A DNA stretch of 18,221 bases from JAZDLC01 sp043802345 (GCA_043802345.1 JAZDLC010000101.1:1-18221), one strand, 5' to 3'; positions 1-8,189 are shown, counted from the stretch's first letter. Translations and numbers: made by a program. The notes: generated from the sequence alone by a model not told the origin.

Positions 1-1
1 C

Positions 2-1345
2 CGCGCCGGCGATCGCGTGGGCCTCTCCGCGCCCAACTCCGAGCTATGGGTCGCGGCCTACTTCGGCATCCTGAAGGCGGGCGGCGTGGCCGTGCCGCTG
101 CACGCCGACCTCGACCGGACATCGCTGGCGGGAAGGATGAACGACTGCCAGGCCGCGTTCCTGCTGGCACAGGATGTCGACCGCCTCGGGGGGCTGCAGA
201 TGGCGGCGCGGCTGCTGGCTCTGACGGAGCTGGAGCCGGATCCGGCCGCGCCCGGCGCCGCGCCGCGCGAGCCGGATGATCTCGCCGCCATCCTGTACAC
301 CTCGGGCACCACGGGGCGCCCCAAGGGAGCGATGCTCACTCATCGGGGTCTGGTCGCGAACACCCGCGCCATCTGCGGCTATCTGGGGCTCTGTGCGGCC
401 GATCGAGTCCTCGTCATTCTCCCATTCTCCTACATCTACGGTCTGACGCTGCTGCACACCCATGCCGCGGCCGGCGGGGCGGTGGTGATCGAGAACCAGT
501 TCATGTGCGTCTCCTCCGCCCTCGATCAGATGGAGCGCGGGAAGTGCACTGGACTGGCCGGAGTTGCGCCGACCTTCAGTCTGCTGCTCGAGCGCTCCGA
601 TATCGCGCGGCGGAAGCTCGAGCACCTCCGGTACGTCACGCATGCGGGCGGCCCGATCGGCGTGGAGCTGGTCCGGCAGTTACGCCAGGCATTGCCGCGG
701 CAGCAGCTCTTCATCATGTATGGTGCGACCGAGGCGGGAGGGCGTCTCAGCTACCTTGAACCGAACGAGCTCGAGGAAGGAATCGGCACCGTCGGGCGCC
801 CGATCGAGGGGGTGGAATTGCGGGTGCTGCGGCCGGACGGCAGCGAGGCGGATCGCGACGAGGAGGGGGAACTGGTCGCGAGAGGGCCGTCCATCATGCG
901 GGGCTACTACGGCGATCCCGAAGAGACGGCGCGGGTTCTCGTTGATGGCGCGCTCAGGACGGGCGATCTGGCCCGGCGTGACCGGGACGGGCGCATCACC
1001 ATCTCGGGGAGGGTGCGCGATCTGATCAAGGTCGGCGGCCACCGCGTGATCGCCGGCGAAGTCGAGAGCGCGATCCTCGAGTATCCAAAAGTGAACGAAG
1101 TTGCGGTGATCGGCGTGCCGGACGGGGCGTTTGGCGAGAAGATCGCGGCGTTCGTGGCGATCCGCGAGCCCTCCGGCCCGATCGATCCGCGGGATCTGAG
1201 GCGCTTTCTCGCCGAGCGCCTGCCCCCGTACATGCGGCCTTCCCGGATCGAATGGGTGTCCGAACTGCCGAGGAACGCGGCGGGAAAGGTGCTGAGAGGG
1301 GGGTTGTTGCGTGGAGAAGGGGGTGCGGGCGTTGCGTATAACTGA
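2..1345 (+). CDS. AMP-forming acyl-CoA synthetase (5' partial)
   Basis: The frame is open to the left edge, so the N-terminus lies outside; 447 residues are visible. The family activates a carboxylic acid to an acyl-AMP and then usually to a CoA thioester. The ATP-binding P-loop YTSGTTGRPKGAMLTH lies at about 296-343. The A5-type motif MYGATEAGGRLSYL lies near 715-756. The hinge region (TGDLARRDRDGRITISGR, then RDLIKVGGHRV) lies near 960-1050. The catalytic C-terminal lysine is in PRNAAGKVLR, with its codon at 1286-1288. All core motifs are intact, so the enzyme is probably active. The substrate cannot be read from the sequence; a fatty or aryl acid loading role is possible. No partner gene is visible: the next gene is about 200 bp away and belongs to sugar metabolism. 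Confidence 0.93.
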   Translation, partial: RAGDRVGLSAPNSELWVAAYFGILKAGGVAVPLHADLDRTSLAGRMNDCQAAFLLAQDVDRLGGLQMAARLLALTELEPDPAAPGAAPREPDDLAAILYTSGTTGRPKGAMLTHRGLVANTRAICGYLGLCAADRVLVILPFSYIYGLTLLHTHAAAGGAVVIENQFMCVSSALDQMERGKCTGLAGVAPTFSLLLERSDIARRKLEHLRYVTHAGGPIGVELVRQLRQALPRQQLFIMYGATEAGGRLSYLEPNELEEGIGTVGRPIEGVELRVLRPDGSEADRDEEGELVARGPSIMRGYYGDPEETARVLVDGALRTGDLARRDRDGRITISGRVRDLIKVGGHRVIAGEVESAILEYPKVNEVAVIGVPDGAFGEKIAAFVAIREPSGPIDPRDLRRFLAERLPPYMRPSRIEWVSELPRNAAGKVLRGGLLRGEGGAGVAYN

Positions 1346-1371
1346 TGCTCAGTTTCTTCGCAGGGTGCGCA

Positions 1372-1449
1372 GAAATCGAAATCGAAATCGGAGTCGATTG
1401 GTCGCATGCCACTCGGAAGGCGCATCCAACCGATTTCGATTTCGATTTC
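1372..1449. repeat. Hexamer-based inverted repeat (GAAATC)3 / (GATTTC)3
   Basis: Three GAAATC units followed by GG (1372-1391) are exactly complementary to CC followed by three GATTTC units (1430-1449). This gives a 20-bp perfect stem around a 38-nt spacer. A partial fourth unit follows each arm's repeats (GGAGTC on the left, GATTCT on the right). The element starts 26 bp after the acyl-CoA synthetase stop codon. It could act as a transcription stop or mRNA 3' stabiliser, or be a copy of a dispersed intergenic repeat. There is no U-tract after the stem, so it is not a classical intrinsic terminator. Confidence 0.8.
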
Positions 1450-1549
1450 GATTCTCCGATGGCCCGGTGAGCAAGTCGGGAACGATGTTTGGTTGCAGCT
1501 CCCCCACGTTGTGTAACATGCACCGGTTCGATCACCGCGGAGAGATGTC

Positions 1550-3064
1550 ATGAGCAAGAGGATAGCCCTCTTCTGGCCAGGCGACGGTCGGGACAAGCCG
1601 AACCAGATGGCCAAGAAGAGCATCGAGGGAGCGACCCGTCAGATGGAGCAGGCGCTCCTCAAGCTGGGGCGGGAGCCGTACCGGGTGGAAGGGTTCCTGT
1701 CGAAGCCGCACCACGCCATCGAGAAGCTCGGTCCGATCAATGACCCGATGATCGGGATCTGCGTCCACTGGTGTTACGGGCCGCACACGACCGATGGAGT
1801 GGTGGGGAAGGAGAACCCGCTGCTGCTCGCCAGCAACTTCTCCGGAGAGTGGCCCGGCCTGGTCGGGCTCCTCAACACGGGAGCCTGTCTGGAGAGCCTC
1901 GACCGGCCGTTCTCGAGGGTCTGGACCGACGCCGCTGACTGGACCGCCGATGATCGCTTCATGGAGCGGATGGACGAATGGTGCTCCACCGGTCGGATCT
2001 GCTATCCGGAGGAGCAGATCTCCTACCACGCGCCGGTTTCGGTCGAGGCGGCGGGGACGGCGGCGAAGGTGGCGCGGGAGCTGCGCGACCGGCGGGCGCT
2101 GCTCCTCATGCTCGGCGACACCTCGATGGGCATGATCAACGGCTACTTCGGCCCGCGGCTTCTCACCCGCCACGGCTTTACCGAGCACAAGGTCGACCAG
2201 GGCTGGATCATCGACCGCGGCCATCGGGTCGGCGACAAGCGGATCAATGCCGCCCTCTCATTCGTGAAGAAGAAGGGCGTGAAGTTCCATTGGGGCGAGG
2301 ACAAGGAGGGGGATTTCGACGAGGACGCGACCCGGGAGCAGCTCCGTGACTACCTGTCCGTCCTCGACATCGCGCAGGAGTATCATGCCGACTGCATCGG
2401 CTGGCAGTACCAGCTCGGCCTGATCCCGCTCCGGCCGCCCTCTGACTTTTCCGAAGGGCTGCTCAACTCCGTCTGCCGGCCCGAGTCGAACGGCGACACG
2501 ATCGTCTGCGCCACCGAGGCGGACCAGGGGAACGTGGTGCCGATGGAGCTGATGAAGCGGCTCCTGAAGGCGAAGGGGCTTCACCAGGCCACCTTCTTCC
2601 ACGATGTCCGGTGGGGCGGCGAGCACGAGGGGCGCTTCATCTGGGTGCTGCTCAACTCCGGCTCTTCCGGTGCCTACGCCTTCAACCACGATCCCGACAC
2701 GCTCGTGGGCGTCCACAGCTACCGGCAGCCGAAGGGGTACTTCCCGATTCCCGGCGGGACGTTCGCCGGCGAGAGCCTCCCCGGCGTGATCACCTGGAGC
2801 CGGGCGTACATCAGGGGCGGCGAGCTCTGGATGGACGTGGGCAAGGGGGCGGTGGTCAAGCTTCCGGACGCAAAGCGGGATGCGTGGTGGAAGAGCACCA
2901 ACCCGCAATGGCCGCTCATGACCGCCGATCTGGGCATCAGCCGCGATACGCTCATGGCCCACTACCTGTCGAACCATGTGGCGGTGGCGTACGGCGACCT
3001 GTTCGGCGAGATGGTGGCGCTCTCACAGGAACTCGGCTTCCGCGTGCGAATCCTCGGGGACTGA
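1550..3064 (+). CDS. L-fucose/D-arabinose isomerase family protein
   Basis: A 504-residue aldose-ketose isomerase of the FucI family, which interconverts L-fucose/L-fuculose and D-arabinose/D-ribulose using Mn2+. By position and local context the likely metal ligands are E323 (in ATEADQGN), D352 (in FFHDVRW) and H476 (in SNHVAVAYGD). They correspond to the Glu, Asp and His of E. coli FucI; this is assignment by motif, not alignment. The protein is shorter than E. coli FucI (about 590 aa). The start ATG has GGAGAG five bases upstream. A weak -10-like TAACAT lies at 1514-1519. The next gene starts 4 bp after the stop and encodes an FGGY kinase resembling D-ribulokinase, so D-arabinose to D-ribulose is the favoured reaction. 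L-fucose isomerisation remains possible. Confidence 0.88.
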   Translation: MSKRIALFWPGDGRDKPNQMAKKSIEGATRQMEQALLKLGREPYRVEGFLSKPHHAIEKLGPINDPMIGICVHWCYGPHTTDGVVGKENPLLLASNFSGEWPGLVGLLNTGACLESLDRPFSRVWTDAADWTADDRFMERMDEWCSTGRICYPEEQISYHAPVSVEAAGTAAKVARELRDRRALLLMLGDTSMGMINGYFGPRLLTRHGFTEHKVDQGWIIDRGHRVGDKRINAALSFVKKKGVKFHWGEDKEGDFDEDATREQLRDYLSVLDIAQEYHADCIGWQYQLGLIPLRPPSDFSEGLLNSVCRPESNGDTIVCATEADQGNVVPMELMKRLLKAKGLHQATFFHDVRWGGEHEGRFIWVLLNSGSSGAYAFNHDPDTLVGVHSYRQPKGYFPIPGGTFAGESLPGVITWSRAYIRGGELWMDVGKGAVVKLPDAKRDAWWKSTNPQWPLMTADLGISRDTLMAHYLSNHVAVAYGDLFGEMVALSQELGFRVRILGD

Positions 3065-3068
3065 AGCG

Positions 3069-4718
3069 ATGGTCTATCTCGGCGTCGACGTGGGAACCGG
3101 CAGCGCCCGGGCGGGGCTGTTCGGTCGCGAGGGATCGATGCTCGGCATGGGGGTCGAGCCGATCCAGATGTGGCGGCCCGAGGAGGACTTCGTCGAACAG
3201 TCGTCCGAGGACATCTGGCGCGCCTGCGGCGTGGCGGTGCGCGCGGCGCTCTGCCAGGCCGGCGTGGACGGATCCGCGGTTCGCGGCATCGGTTTCGACG
3301 CGACCTGCTCGCTGGTGCTGCTGGACGGGAACGACCGTCCGGTCACGGTCGACCCGGGCGGCGATGATGAGCGGAACGTGATCGTCTGGATGGACCATCG
3401 CGCGCAGAGCCAGGCGACGCGGATCAACAGCCAGGGACACGACGTCCTGAAGTACGTCGGCGGCGCGATCTCTCCGGAGATGCAGAGTCCGAAGTTGCTC
3501 TGGTTGAAGGAGAACCTGCCGGAGAGTTGGCGGCGCGCCGCTCGCTTCCTGGACCTGCCCGACTTCCTGACCGCGCGCGCGACCGGCGACGACACGCGGT
3601 CCCTCTGCACGACGGTCTGCAAGTGGACCTACCTCGGCCACGAGCAGGGCGAATCCGGCAGCGTCGGCCGTTTCGAGCCGTCCTTCTTCCGGCAGATCGG
3701 GCTGGGCGATCTGGCCGACGAGGGGTTTTGCCGCGTCGGCAGGCGAGTCCGGCCGATGGGGGAGAAGATCGGCGGCCTGACCGAACAGGCGGCCGGCGAA
3801 CTCGGTCTGGTCGCCGGGATTCCGGTCGGTGTCGCGATCATCGACGCGCACGCGGGCGGTGTCGGCCTGCTCGGCGCGCCGATCGACGGACGCGCTCCGG
3901 GCGAGGAGGAGCTGGAAGAGCGCCTGGCGCTGATCGGCGGGACGTCGAGCTGCCACATGGCGGTGTCAAGGGAGCCGCGCTTCATCGACGGCATCTGGGG
4001 GCCGTACTTCTCGGCGATGGTGCCGGGGCTCTGGCTGACGGAAGGCGGGCAGTCGGCGACCGGGTCGCTGATCGACCATGTCATCTTCAGCCATGCGCGG
4101 GGGAAGGAGCTTCAGGATCAGGCCGGGAAGGACGGGACGACGGTCTACGAGCTCCTGAACGGGCGGCTCGAGCACCTGGCGGAGGGGCTCGAGATTCCGG
4201 CATCGCTGACCGGCAGGCTTCACGTCTTGCCGTACTTTCACGGGAACCGGAGCCCGCGGGCCAACCCCGACCTGCGCGGCATGGTGTCCGGGCTGCGGCT
4301 CACGGACAGCCTGGACTCGCTGGCCCTGCTCTACCTGGCGACGGTGCAGGCGGTCGCGCACGGGACGCGGCACATCGTGGACGCGATGAACGCGAAGGGA
4401 TTCCGGATCGGCGAGCTGGTCGCCTGCGGCGGCGGCACGAAGAACCCAGTGTTCCTGCGCGAACACCTTGACATCACCGGCTGCCGGATCGTGCTGCCGA
4501 AGGAGCCGGAGGCGGTTCTGCTCGGCTCCGCGATCCTCGGCGCCGCGGCCTCGGGCGACCGCGAGTCGGTCCTCGACGCGATGGGCGCGATGAGCCGGAC
4601 GGAGACGGCGATGGAGCCGGCAGGGGGGTTGGTCGCGGAGTACCACGAGCGGAAGCACCGGGTATTCCTGAAGATGCACGACGATCAGCAGGAGTACGCG
4701 CGGATCGTGCGGGGGTAG
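3069..4718 (+). CDS. FGGY-family pentulose kinase, D-ribulokinase-like
   Basis: A 549-residue carbohydrate kinase with the FGGY two-domain fold. The N-terminal phosphate loop GVDVGTGSARAGLFG is at residues 5-19. Blocks EQSSEDIW, GFDATCSLVLLD, VIVWMDHRAQSQ, GTSSCHMAVS, WGPYFSAMVPG and HGNRSPRANPDLRGMV closely resemble, from memory, the eukaryotic/bacterial FGGY D-ribulokinase group rather than xylulokinase or AraB. D259 in DAHAGG is the expected catalytic base. It should phosphorylate a ketopentose at O5, giving D-ribulose 5-phosphate for the pentose phosphate pathway. It is cotranscribed with the isomerase (4-bp gap). An in-frame ATG at 2976 would overlap the isomerase and is rejected, because homology begins at MVYLGVDVG. 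Confidence 0.9.
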   Translation: MVYLGVDVGTGSARAGLFGREGSMLGMGVEPIQMWRPEEDFVEQSSEDIWRACGVAVRAALCQAGVDGSAVRGIGFDATCSLVLLDGNDRPVTVDPGGDDERNVIVWMDHRAQSQATRINSQGHDVLKYVGGAISPEMQSPKLLWLKENLPESWRRAARFLDLPDFLTARATGDDTRSLCTTVCKWTYLGHEQGESGSVGRFEPSFFRQIGLGDLADEGFCRVGRRVRPMGEKIGGLTEQAAGELGLVAGIPVGVAIIDAHAGGVGLLGAPIDGRAPGEEELEERLALIGGTSSCHMAVSREPRFIDGIWGPYFSAMVPGLWLTEGGQSATGSLIDHVIFSHARGKELQDQAGKDGTTVYELLNGRLEHLAEGLEIPASLTGRLHVLPYFHGNRSPRANPDLRGMVSGLRLTDSLDSLALLYLATVQAVAHGTRHIVDAMNAKGFRIGELVACGGGTKNPVFLREHLDITGCRIVLPKEPEAVLLGSAILGAAASGDRESVLDAMGAMSRTETAMEPAGGLVAEYHERKHRVFLKMHDDQQEYARIVRG

Positions 4719-5030
4719 GGAAGTCGACTCGCAGCGGAACTCCGAGATCGCCACGGCCGGACCTTGCAGTTTCCACTCCTCGCCCCGCCGGGCTGTCTTG
4801 CCTTGACATGGTTCAGATCTGGAACATCGCATCCGCCGCGAGCAGGCGTCGCCACGGCCCGGATCCGGTCGCCTGGCGAGGGGTCACGGTGTTCTCGCGC
4901 GGCCGGTCAGCCCAGATTCGACCAAAAACCCCCCGGCGATACGGGCGCGATCTGGTACTCTTTCCGGGTTGGTAATGGTGGTGTGGCGGCCACGTTTCAG
5001 TTGGTGTTGTTGAAGGTTGGGGGTTCACAC
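4719..5030. other. Intergenic leader, no convincing gene
   Basis: A stretch of 312 bp between the kinase stop and the small Cys/His-rich gene. It holds an exact TTGACA (4803-4808), but the hexamer 17 bp downstream (ATCGCA) is a poor -10. It also holds an isolated extended -10-like TGGTACTCT (4953-4961) without a -35. Just before the next ATG is a G-rich ribosome-binding stretch (about 5012-5022). The plus-strand frame of the small protein is open from 4764, but the upstream translation looks non-biological. I see no RNA gene. Confidence 0.5.
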
Positions 5031-5237
5031 ATGGTCTCAAACAGCCGCCCGGAGCAGGACGTCCGGGAGTGTCCCAGTGTTCCCACGGAACGCGCGGTTC
5101 GGCCGCTGTTCCAGCAGACCATCTCGATGGGCACCTGCGAGGCCCGGCAGGATCTGGCCTACCACAAGTGCCATCGCTGTGAATACCGGGAGACTGCTCG
5201 GGTCCGCCGGGAGCTGAACCGCCTCCACGTCCTGTAG
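5031..5237 (+). CDS. Small Cys/His-rich protein, possible zinc-binding
   Basis: A 68-residue protein that I cannot assign to a named family. The C-terminal half is distinctive: C36, then H45, C47, H48 and C50 in YHKCHRCEYRE, followed by a basic helical tail (TARVRRELNRLHVL). C14 is a further candidate ligand. The spacing C-x10-C-x2-C with flanking His suggests a small metal-binding knuckle, but this is inference. The ATG at 5031 is preceded by a G-rich stretch (GGTTGGGGG). Longer in-frame starts from 4764 give implausible sequence. It converges on the LeuA-like gene with 20 bp between stop codons. No signal peptide or membrane segment is visible, so it is probably cytoplasmic. Reality of the gene is likely but not certain. 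Confidence 0.6.
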   Translation: MVSNSRPEQDVRECPSVPTERAVRPLFQQTISMGTCEARQDLAYHKCHRCEYRETARVRRELNRLHVL

Positions 5238-5238
5238 T

Positions 5239-5250
5239 CCGAACGTTCGG
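5239..5250. terminator. 12-bp palindrome between convergent genes
   Basis: CCGAACGTTCGG is a perfect palindrome lying between the two convergent stop codons and is followed by a run of G residues. It could form a very short hairpin on either strand and serve both genes. There is no U-tract and the loop is tight, so terminator function is only a suggestion. Confidence 0.25.
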
Positions 5251-5257
5251 GGGGGGG

Positions 5258-6496
5258 TCAGAGGCAGCCAAGCACCTTCTCGATCTCCTCGTCGGTGAGG
5301 AGTCGCGAGGAATTTTTCCCAGCGTCGAGGAGGGCCTGGACTCTCTCGTCGGTCACGTCGTAGCCGCGCTTCTCCAGCCAATAGGCCGCGTTGGAGCGGC
5401 CGCTCATCGGCCCGATCCGGATCTTCTGCTCGAGCCCGAAGAGGTCGGCCGGGACGCCGCTGTAGACCAGGTTCGCCAGGTTCGACTCGCCCTTCCGGAT
5501 CGCCTTGATGACCGCGGCAGCGTGTACGCCGGTGGCCGTCTCGAAGGCGTCGGTGCCGAAGACCGGGTAGTTGTGGGGGATTGCCACGCTGGTCGCATTG
5601 GCCACGGCCTGGACATAGTCGCCGAGCGCCGAGAGATCGTTGTCGATCCAGCCCATCAGCTTGAGATTGACCAGGATCAGGTCCATGGCGGCGTTGCCGG
5701 AGCGCTCGCCGACGCCGAGTCCGACGCCATGCACCCGATCGGCGCCCGCCTCGATGGCGGCGATCGTGTTGATGATCCCGAGCCCCCGGTCCTCGTGTCC
5801 GTGCCAGTCGATCTTCACGCCGCCGCCCGGGGCGTGCTTTTCCACGAGCTTCTTGGCGAAACGGATCAGCGCCCGCGCGCCATCCGGGGTGGCGTGTCCG
5901 CAGGTGTCGCAGAAGCAGAGCCGCTTGGCGCCCAGATCGATCGCCATCCCGTACAGCTTCTCCAACGTCTCGGGATGGGCACGGGTGGTGTCCTCCGTGA
6001 CGTACATCACCGGAAGATGGTTGTCGCGGCAGAAGGTCAGGCAGTCCTCGGTGGACTTCAGCATCCGCGTCAGGTCCCAGTCCTCGGTGTACGACCGGAT
6101 CTTGCTCGAGCCGATGAAGGTACAGACCTCGATCGGAAAGCCGACGCGCTGGGTCAGATCGACGACTGGCTTGACGTCAGCGACCACGGTACGGCAGGCG
6201 ACATTGGCCCCGATGCGGAGCTTCGAGGTGGAGATCTCCCGCGCCAGCGCCTCGATGTGCTTCATGTGCGCAGGACCGGCGCCGGGCAACCCCAGGTCGG
6301 CCGTGTCGATCCCGATCCGGTCCATGAGGTGAAGGATCTCGATCTTCTGCTCGATGGTCGGATTTGTCACCGCGGGGGATTGCAGGCCGTCCCGCAGCGT
6401 CTCGTCATCGAACTCGATCTTGCGCGTCGGCTTGGCCGCGTGCGAGTCGGCCAGATTCCAATCATAAATCAGGCTATCGAGCGGAGTTTCACCCAT
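5258..6496 (-). CDS. LeuA/HMGL-family acyltransferase (isopropylmalate or homocitrate synthase-like)
   Basis: A 412-residue TIM-barrel protein of the alpha-isopropylmalate synthase/HMG-CoA lyase superfamily. Members condense acetyl-CoA with a 2-oxo acid or perform the reverse cleavage. The first signature LRDGLQSP (residues 34-41) supplies the catalytic Arg and metal-binding Asp. The second, WHGHEDRGLG (H232 and H234), supplies the metal His pair. GVGERSGNA and the C-terminal HAAAVIKAIRKGE follow. HMGL signature 2 normally has Asp or Asn where this protein has E235. The allosteric LeuA C-terminal domain is missing (412 versus about 510 residues), so leucine feedback is unlikely. The substrate is uncertain: 2-oxoisovalerate, 2-oxoglutarate or pyruvate are options. 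The ATG is preceded by AGGACGG on the minus strand. It is monocistronic and divergent from the sulfatase-like gene. Confidence 0.85.
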   Translation of the reverse strand: MGETPLDSLIYDWNLADSHAAKPTRKIEFDDETLRDGLQSPAVTNPTIEQKIEILHLMDRIGIDTADLGLPGAGPAHMKHIEALAREISTSKLRIGANVACRTVVADVKPVVDLTQRVGFPIEVCTFIGSSKIRSYTEDWDLTRMLKSTEDCLTFCRDNHLPVMYVTEDTTRAHPETLEKLYGMAIDLGAKRLCFCDTCGHATPDGARALIRFAKKLVEKHAPGGGVKIDWHGHEDRGLGIINTIAAIEAGADRVHGVGLGVGERSGNAAMDLILVNLKLMGWIDNDLSALGDYVQAVANATSVAIPHNYPVFGTDAFETATGVHAAAVIKAIRKGESNLANLVYSGVPADLFGLEQKIRIGPMSGRSNAAYWLEKRGYDVTDERVQALLDAGKNSSRLLTDEEIEKVLGCL

Positions 6497-6516
6497 TTGT
6501 TCCGTCCTGCTGTCGG

Positions 6517-6546
6517 TTGTCGTGCTGAATACGGGCCACTATTCTA
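6517..6546. promoter_or_regulatory. Candidate overlapping divergent promoters
   Basis: On the plus strand TTGTCG (6517-6522) and TATTCT (6540-6545) are 17 bp apart, the ideal sigma-70 spacing, each matching four of six consensus bases. This would start a transcript near 6552 with a leader of about 80 nt for the hydrolase. On the minus strand TAGAAT (6546-6541) matches five of six -10 bases for the LeuA-like gene, although no good -35 is seen. The two -10 boxes overlap. Confidence 0.35.
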
Positions 6547-6629
6547 GAAAGCGTCGGGCCGAAACGGCGCTTTTCTCCGCCCCTGCCGGCGTATTCTGGC
6601 GGAGCCATCCCTCGCATGGAAAACAGGCC

Positions 6630-8189
6630 GTGAACCGTCTCCCCGCGCTCGATTCCCCAGTTGCCCTGGCCGCCGTCCTGCTGGTCGCCGCCGCGTATCT
6701 GCTGGGATCGATCGAGGAGCCGGGGTCGCCGGTCCGGGGAGGGGCACTCCAGGTGATCCTGATCTCGCTCGACACGCTGAGGCAGGACCACCTCTCGCTT
6801 TACGGCTACCCGAGACCGACCACCCCAAACCTGGAGCGGCTCGCGAAGCGGTCCGCGGTCTTCACCAATGCCATGGCCCAGGCTCCCTATACCCTGCCGT
6901 CGCACATGTCGATGCTGACCGGCCTCTACCCGGGCGCGCACAACGTGCGGCTGTACGAGGATACGCTCGACGAGTCGTTCGTCACGCTGGCCGAAACGCT
7001 GCGGGACGCGGGCTTTCGGACGCAGGCATTCACGGACGGTGGATTCATGAACGGCCGTTTTGGCTTTGCCCAGGGTTTCGAGTCGTACGAGGACCGGCGC
7101 GCCCCCGGCGGGCAGCAGTCGAACGGCTTCCGCAGGTATGGTCTGCAAGTCCGGCGCTGGGTCGTCGAGAACCGCGACGAACCGTTCTTCCTGTTCGTCC
7201 ATTCTTTCGACAACCACGGGCCGTACTTTGTCGAGCCGGAGTATCAGCGTGCGCTTGCATCCACCCGGCCGGTGCTCCCGGAGGGGGCAAAGAAGGTCGG
7301 CGACCCGATGGAGTACATGCGGGCCCTGGGGATTCACGACTACTTCCAGCTCGAGCAGTACGACTCGCTGGAGGAGATGGTCGATCATTATGATGCGACC
7401 ATCCGCTACGTGGACGACAAGGTTGGTGAGCTCGTCGGACTTCTGAACTCCCTCGATCTGTTCGACTCCAGCCTGATCATCGTGACGTCGGATCATGGCG
7501 AGGCGTTTCTCGACCACGGCATCTACACCGGGCATGGCCTGACCCTCTACGAGGAAGAGGTGCGAGTGCCGCTCCTGATCAAGTTCCCGGGCGGGCAGTT
7601 CGCGGGCGTGCGGAGCGATGCCGTGGTCCGCCTGATCGACCTGTTTCCGACCGTGACCTCGGCGACCAGAACGCACTGTCCAAGGGAGGTGCAGGGCGTC
7701 GATCTCGCCCTTGCCCTCGCGGGCAGGGACCGGGAATCCCGAGTGGCCTTCGGCGAGAACCCGCATCTCTCGCGCACGGAAGAGGGGCGGATCGTCGAGC
7801 CGTCCTGCTACGTCCGTCGCGGAGATCGGAAGTACATCGATCCGCCGCTGCGGGATCTACTCTTCCATCTGGATGAGCCCGCGGCGGGGGAGGAGGCATA
7901 CGACTGGGAACGAGACCCGCTCGGACTGATGGGCCGCTTGCCCACGGAACCGGAGGTCTACGACCTCGCGGCCGATTCGGGGGAACAGCATCCCAAGAGG
8001 CCGCTCGATCCGCGGGTCCTGAAGCGGCTGCGCTGGCTGCTGAAGGCCCGGCTCGAGCGCGACGGCCTCATCCTGAGAAGCCACGGAGACCGGTCCGCCG
8101 GCAACAGGGCTCTTTCGGACGAGGAGATCAAGGTGCTGATGCAGCAGGGGTATCTGGGCGGGGAGTTGCCGCGGAAGCAGGATCATTAA
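6630..8189 (+). CDS. Membrane-anchored sulfatase-fold hydrolase (Thr-type)
   Basis: A 519-residue protein of the alkaline phosphatase/sulfatase superfamily. A hydrophobic segment at residues 10-26 is a signal anchor or signal peptide, placing the enzyme in the periplasm or on the envelope. Metal-site motifs are present: LISLDTLRQDHLSLYGY (D48) and TSDHGEAFLDHG (D288, H289). In the catalytic box the canonical C/S-x-P-S/A-R is T88-L-P-S-H92, so formylglycine cannot form. Thr is the likely nucleophile, as in phosphatases and lipoteichoic-acid-synthase-like enzymes of the same fold. True sulfatase activity is therefore doubtful. I chose the GTG at 6630 because the in-frame start at 6522 lies upstream of the candidate promoter's start point and encodes an unlikely N-terminus. 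It leads the cluster that ends at 12672. Confidence 0.85.
   Translation: MNRLPALDSPVALAAVLLVAAAYLLGSIEEPGSPVRGGALQVILISLDTLRQDHLSLYGYPRPTTPNLERLAKRSAVFTNAMAQAPYTLPSHMSMLTGLYPGAHNVRLYEDTLDESFVTLAETLRDAGFRTQAFTDGGFMNGRFGFAQGFESYEDRRAPGGQQSNGFRRYGLQVRRWVVENRDEPFFLFVHSFDNHGPYFVEPEYQRALASTRPVLPEGAKKVGDPMEYMRALGIHDYFQLEQYDSLEEMVDHYDATIRYVDDKVGELVGLLNSLDLFDSSLIIVTSDHGEAFLDHGIYTGHGLTLYEEEVRVPLLIKFPGGQFAGVRSDAVVRLIDLFPTVTSATRTHCPREVQGVDLALALAGRDRESRVAFGENPHLSRTEEGRIVEPSCYVRRGDRKYIDPPLRDLLFHLDEPAAGEEAYDWERDPLGLMGRLPTEPEVYDLAADSGEQHPKRPLDPRVLKRLRWLLKARLERDGLILRSHGDRSAGNRALSDEEIKVLMQQGYLGGELPRKQDH

Noticed and set aside
1372..1449. CRISPR-like or tandem array reading of the GAAATC repeats
   Set aside because: The units are 6 bp without spacers and the two blocks are in opposite orientation. 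It is an inverted repeat, not a CRISPR.
4803..4831. Promoter based on exact TTGACA
   Set aside because: The hexamer at the right distance is ATCGCA, a poor -10, so TTGACA alone is not enough.
4764..5030. Longer start for the small Cys/His-rich protein
   Set aside because: The extra 89 residues read like translated non-coding DNA and there is no ribosome site at 4764.
5522..6547. 341-codon open frame on the plus strand
   Set aside because: Antisense shadow of the LeuA-like gene, which carries complete family signatures.
6522..6629. N-terminal extension of the first sulfatase-fold protein
   Set aside because: It precedes the predicted transcription start, has no signal-like character and lacks a ribosome site. 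The GTG at 6630 places the hydrophobic segment near the N-terminus.
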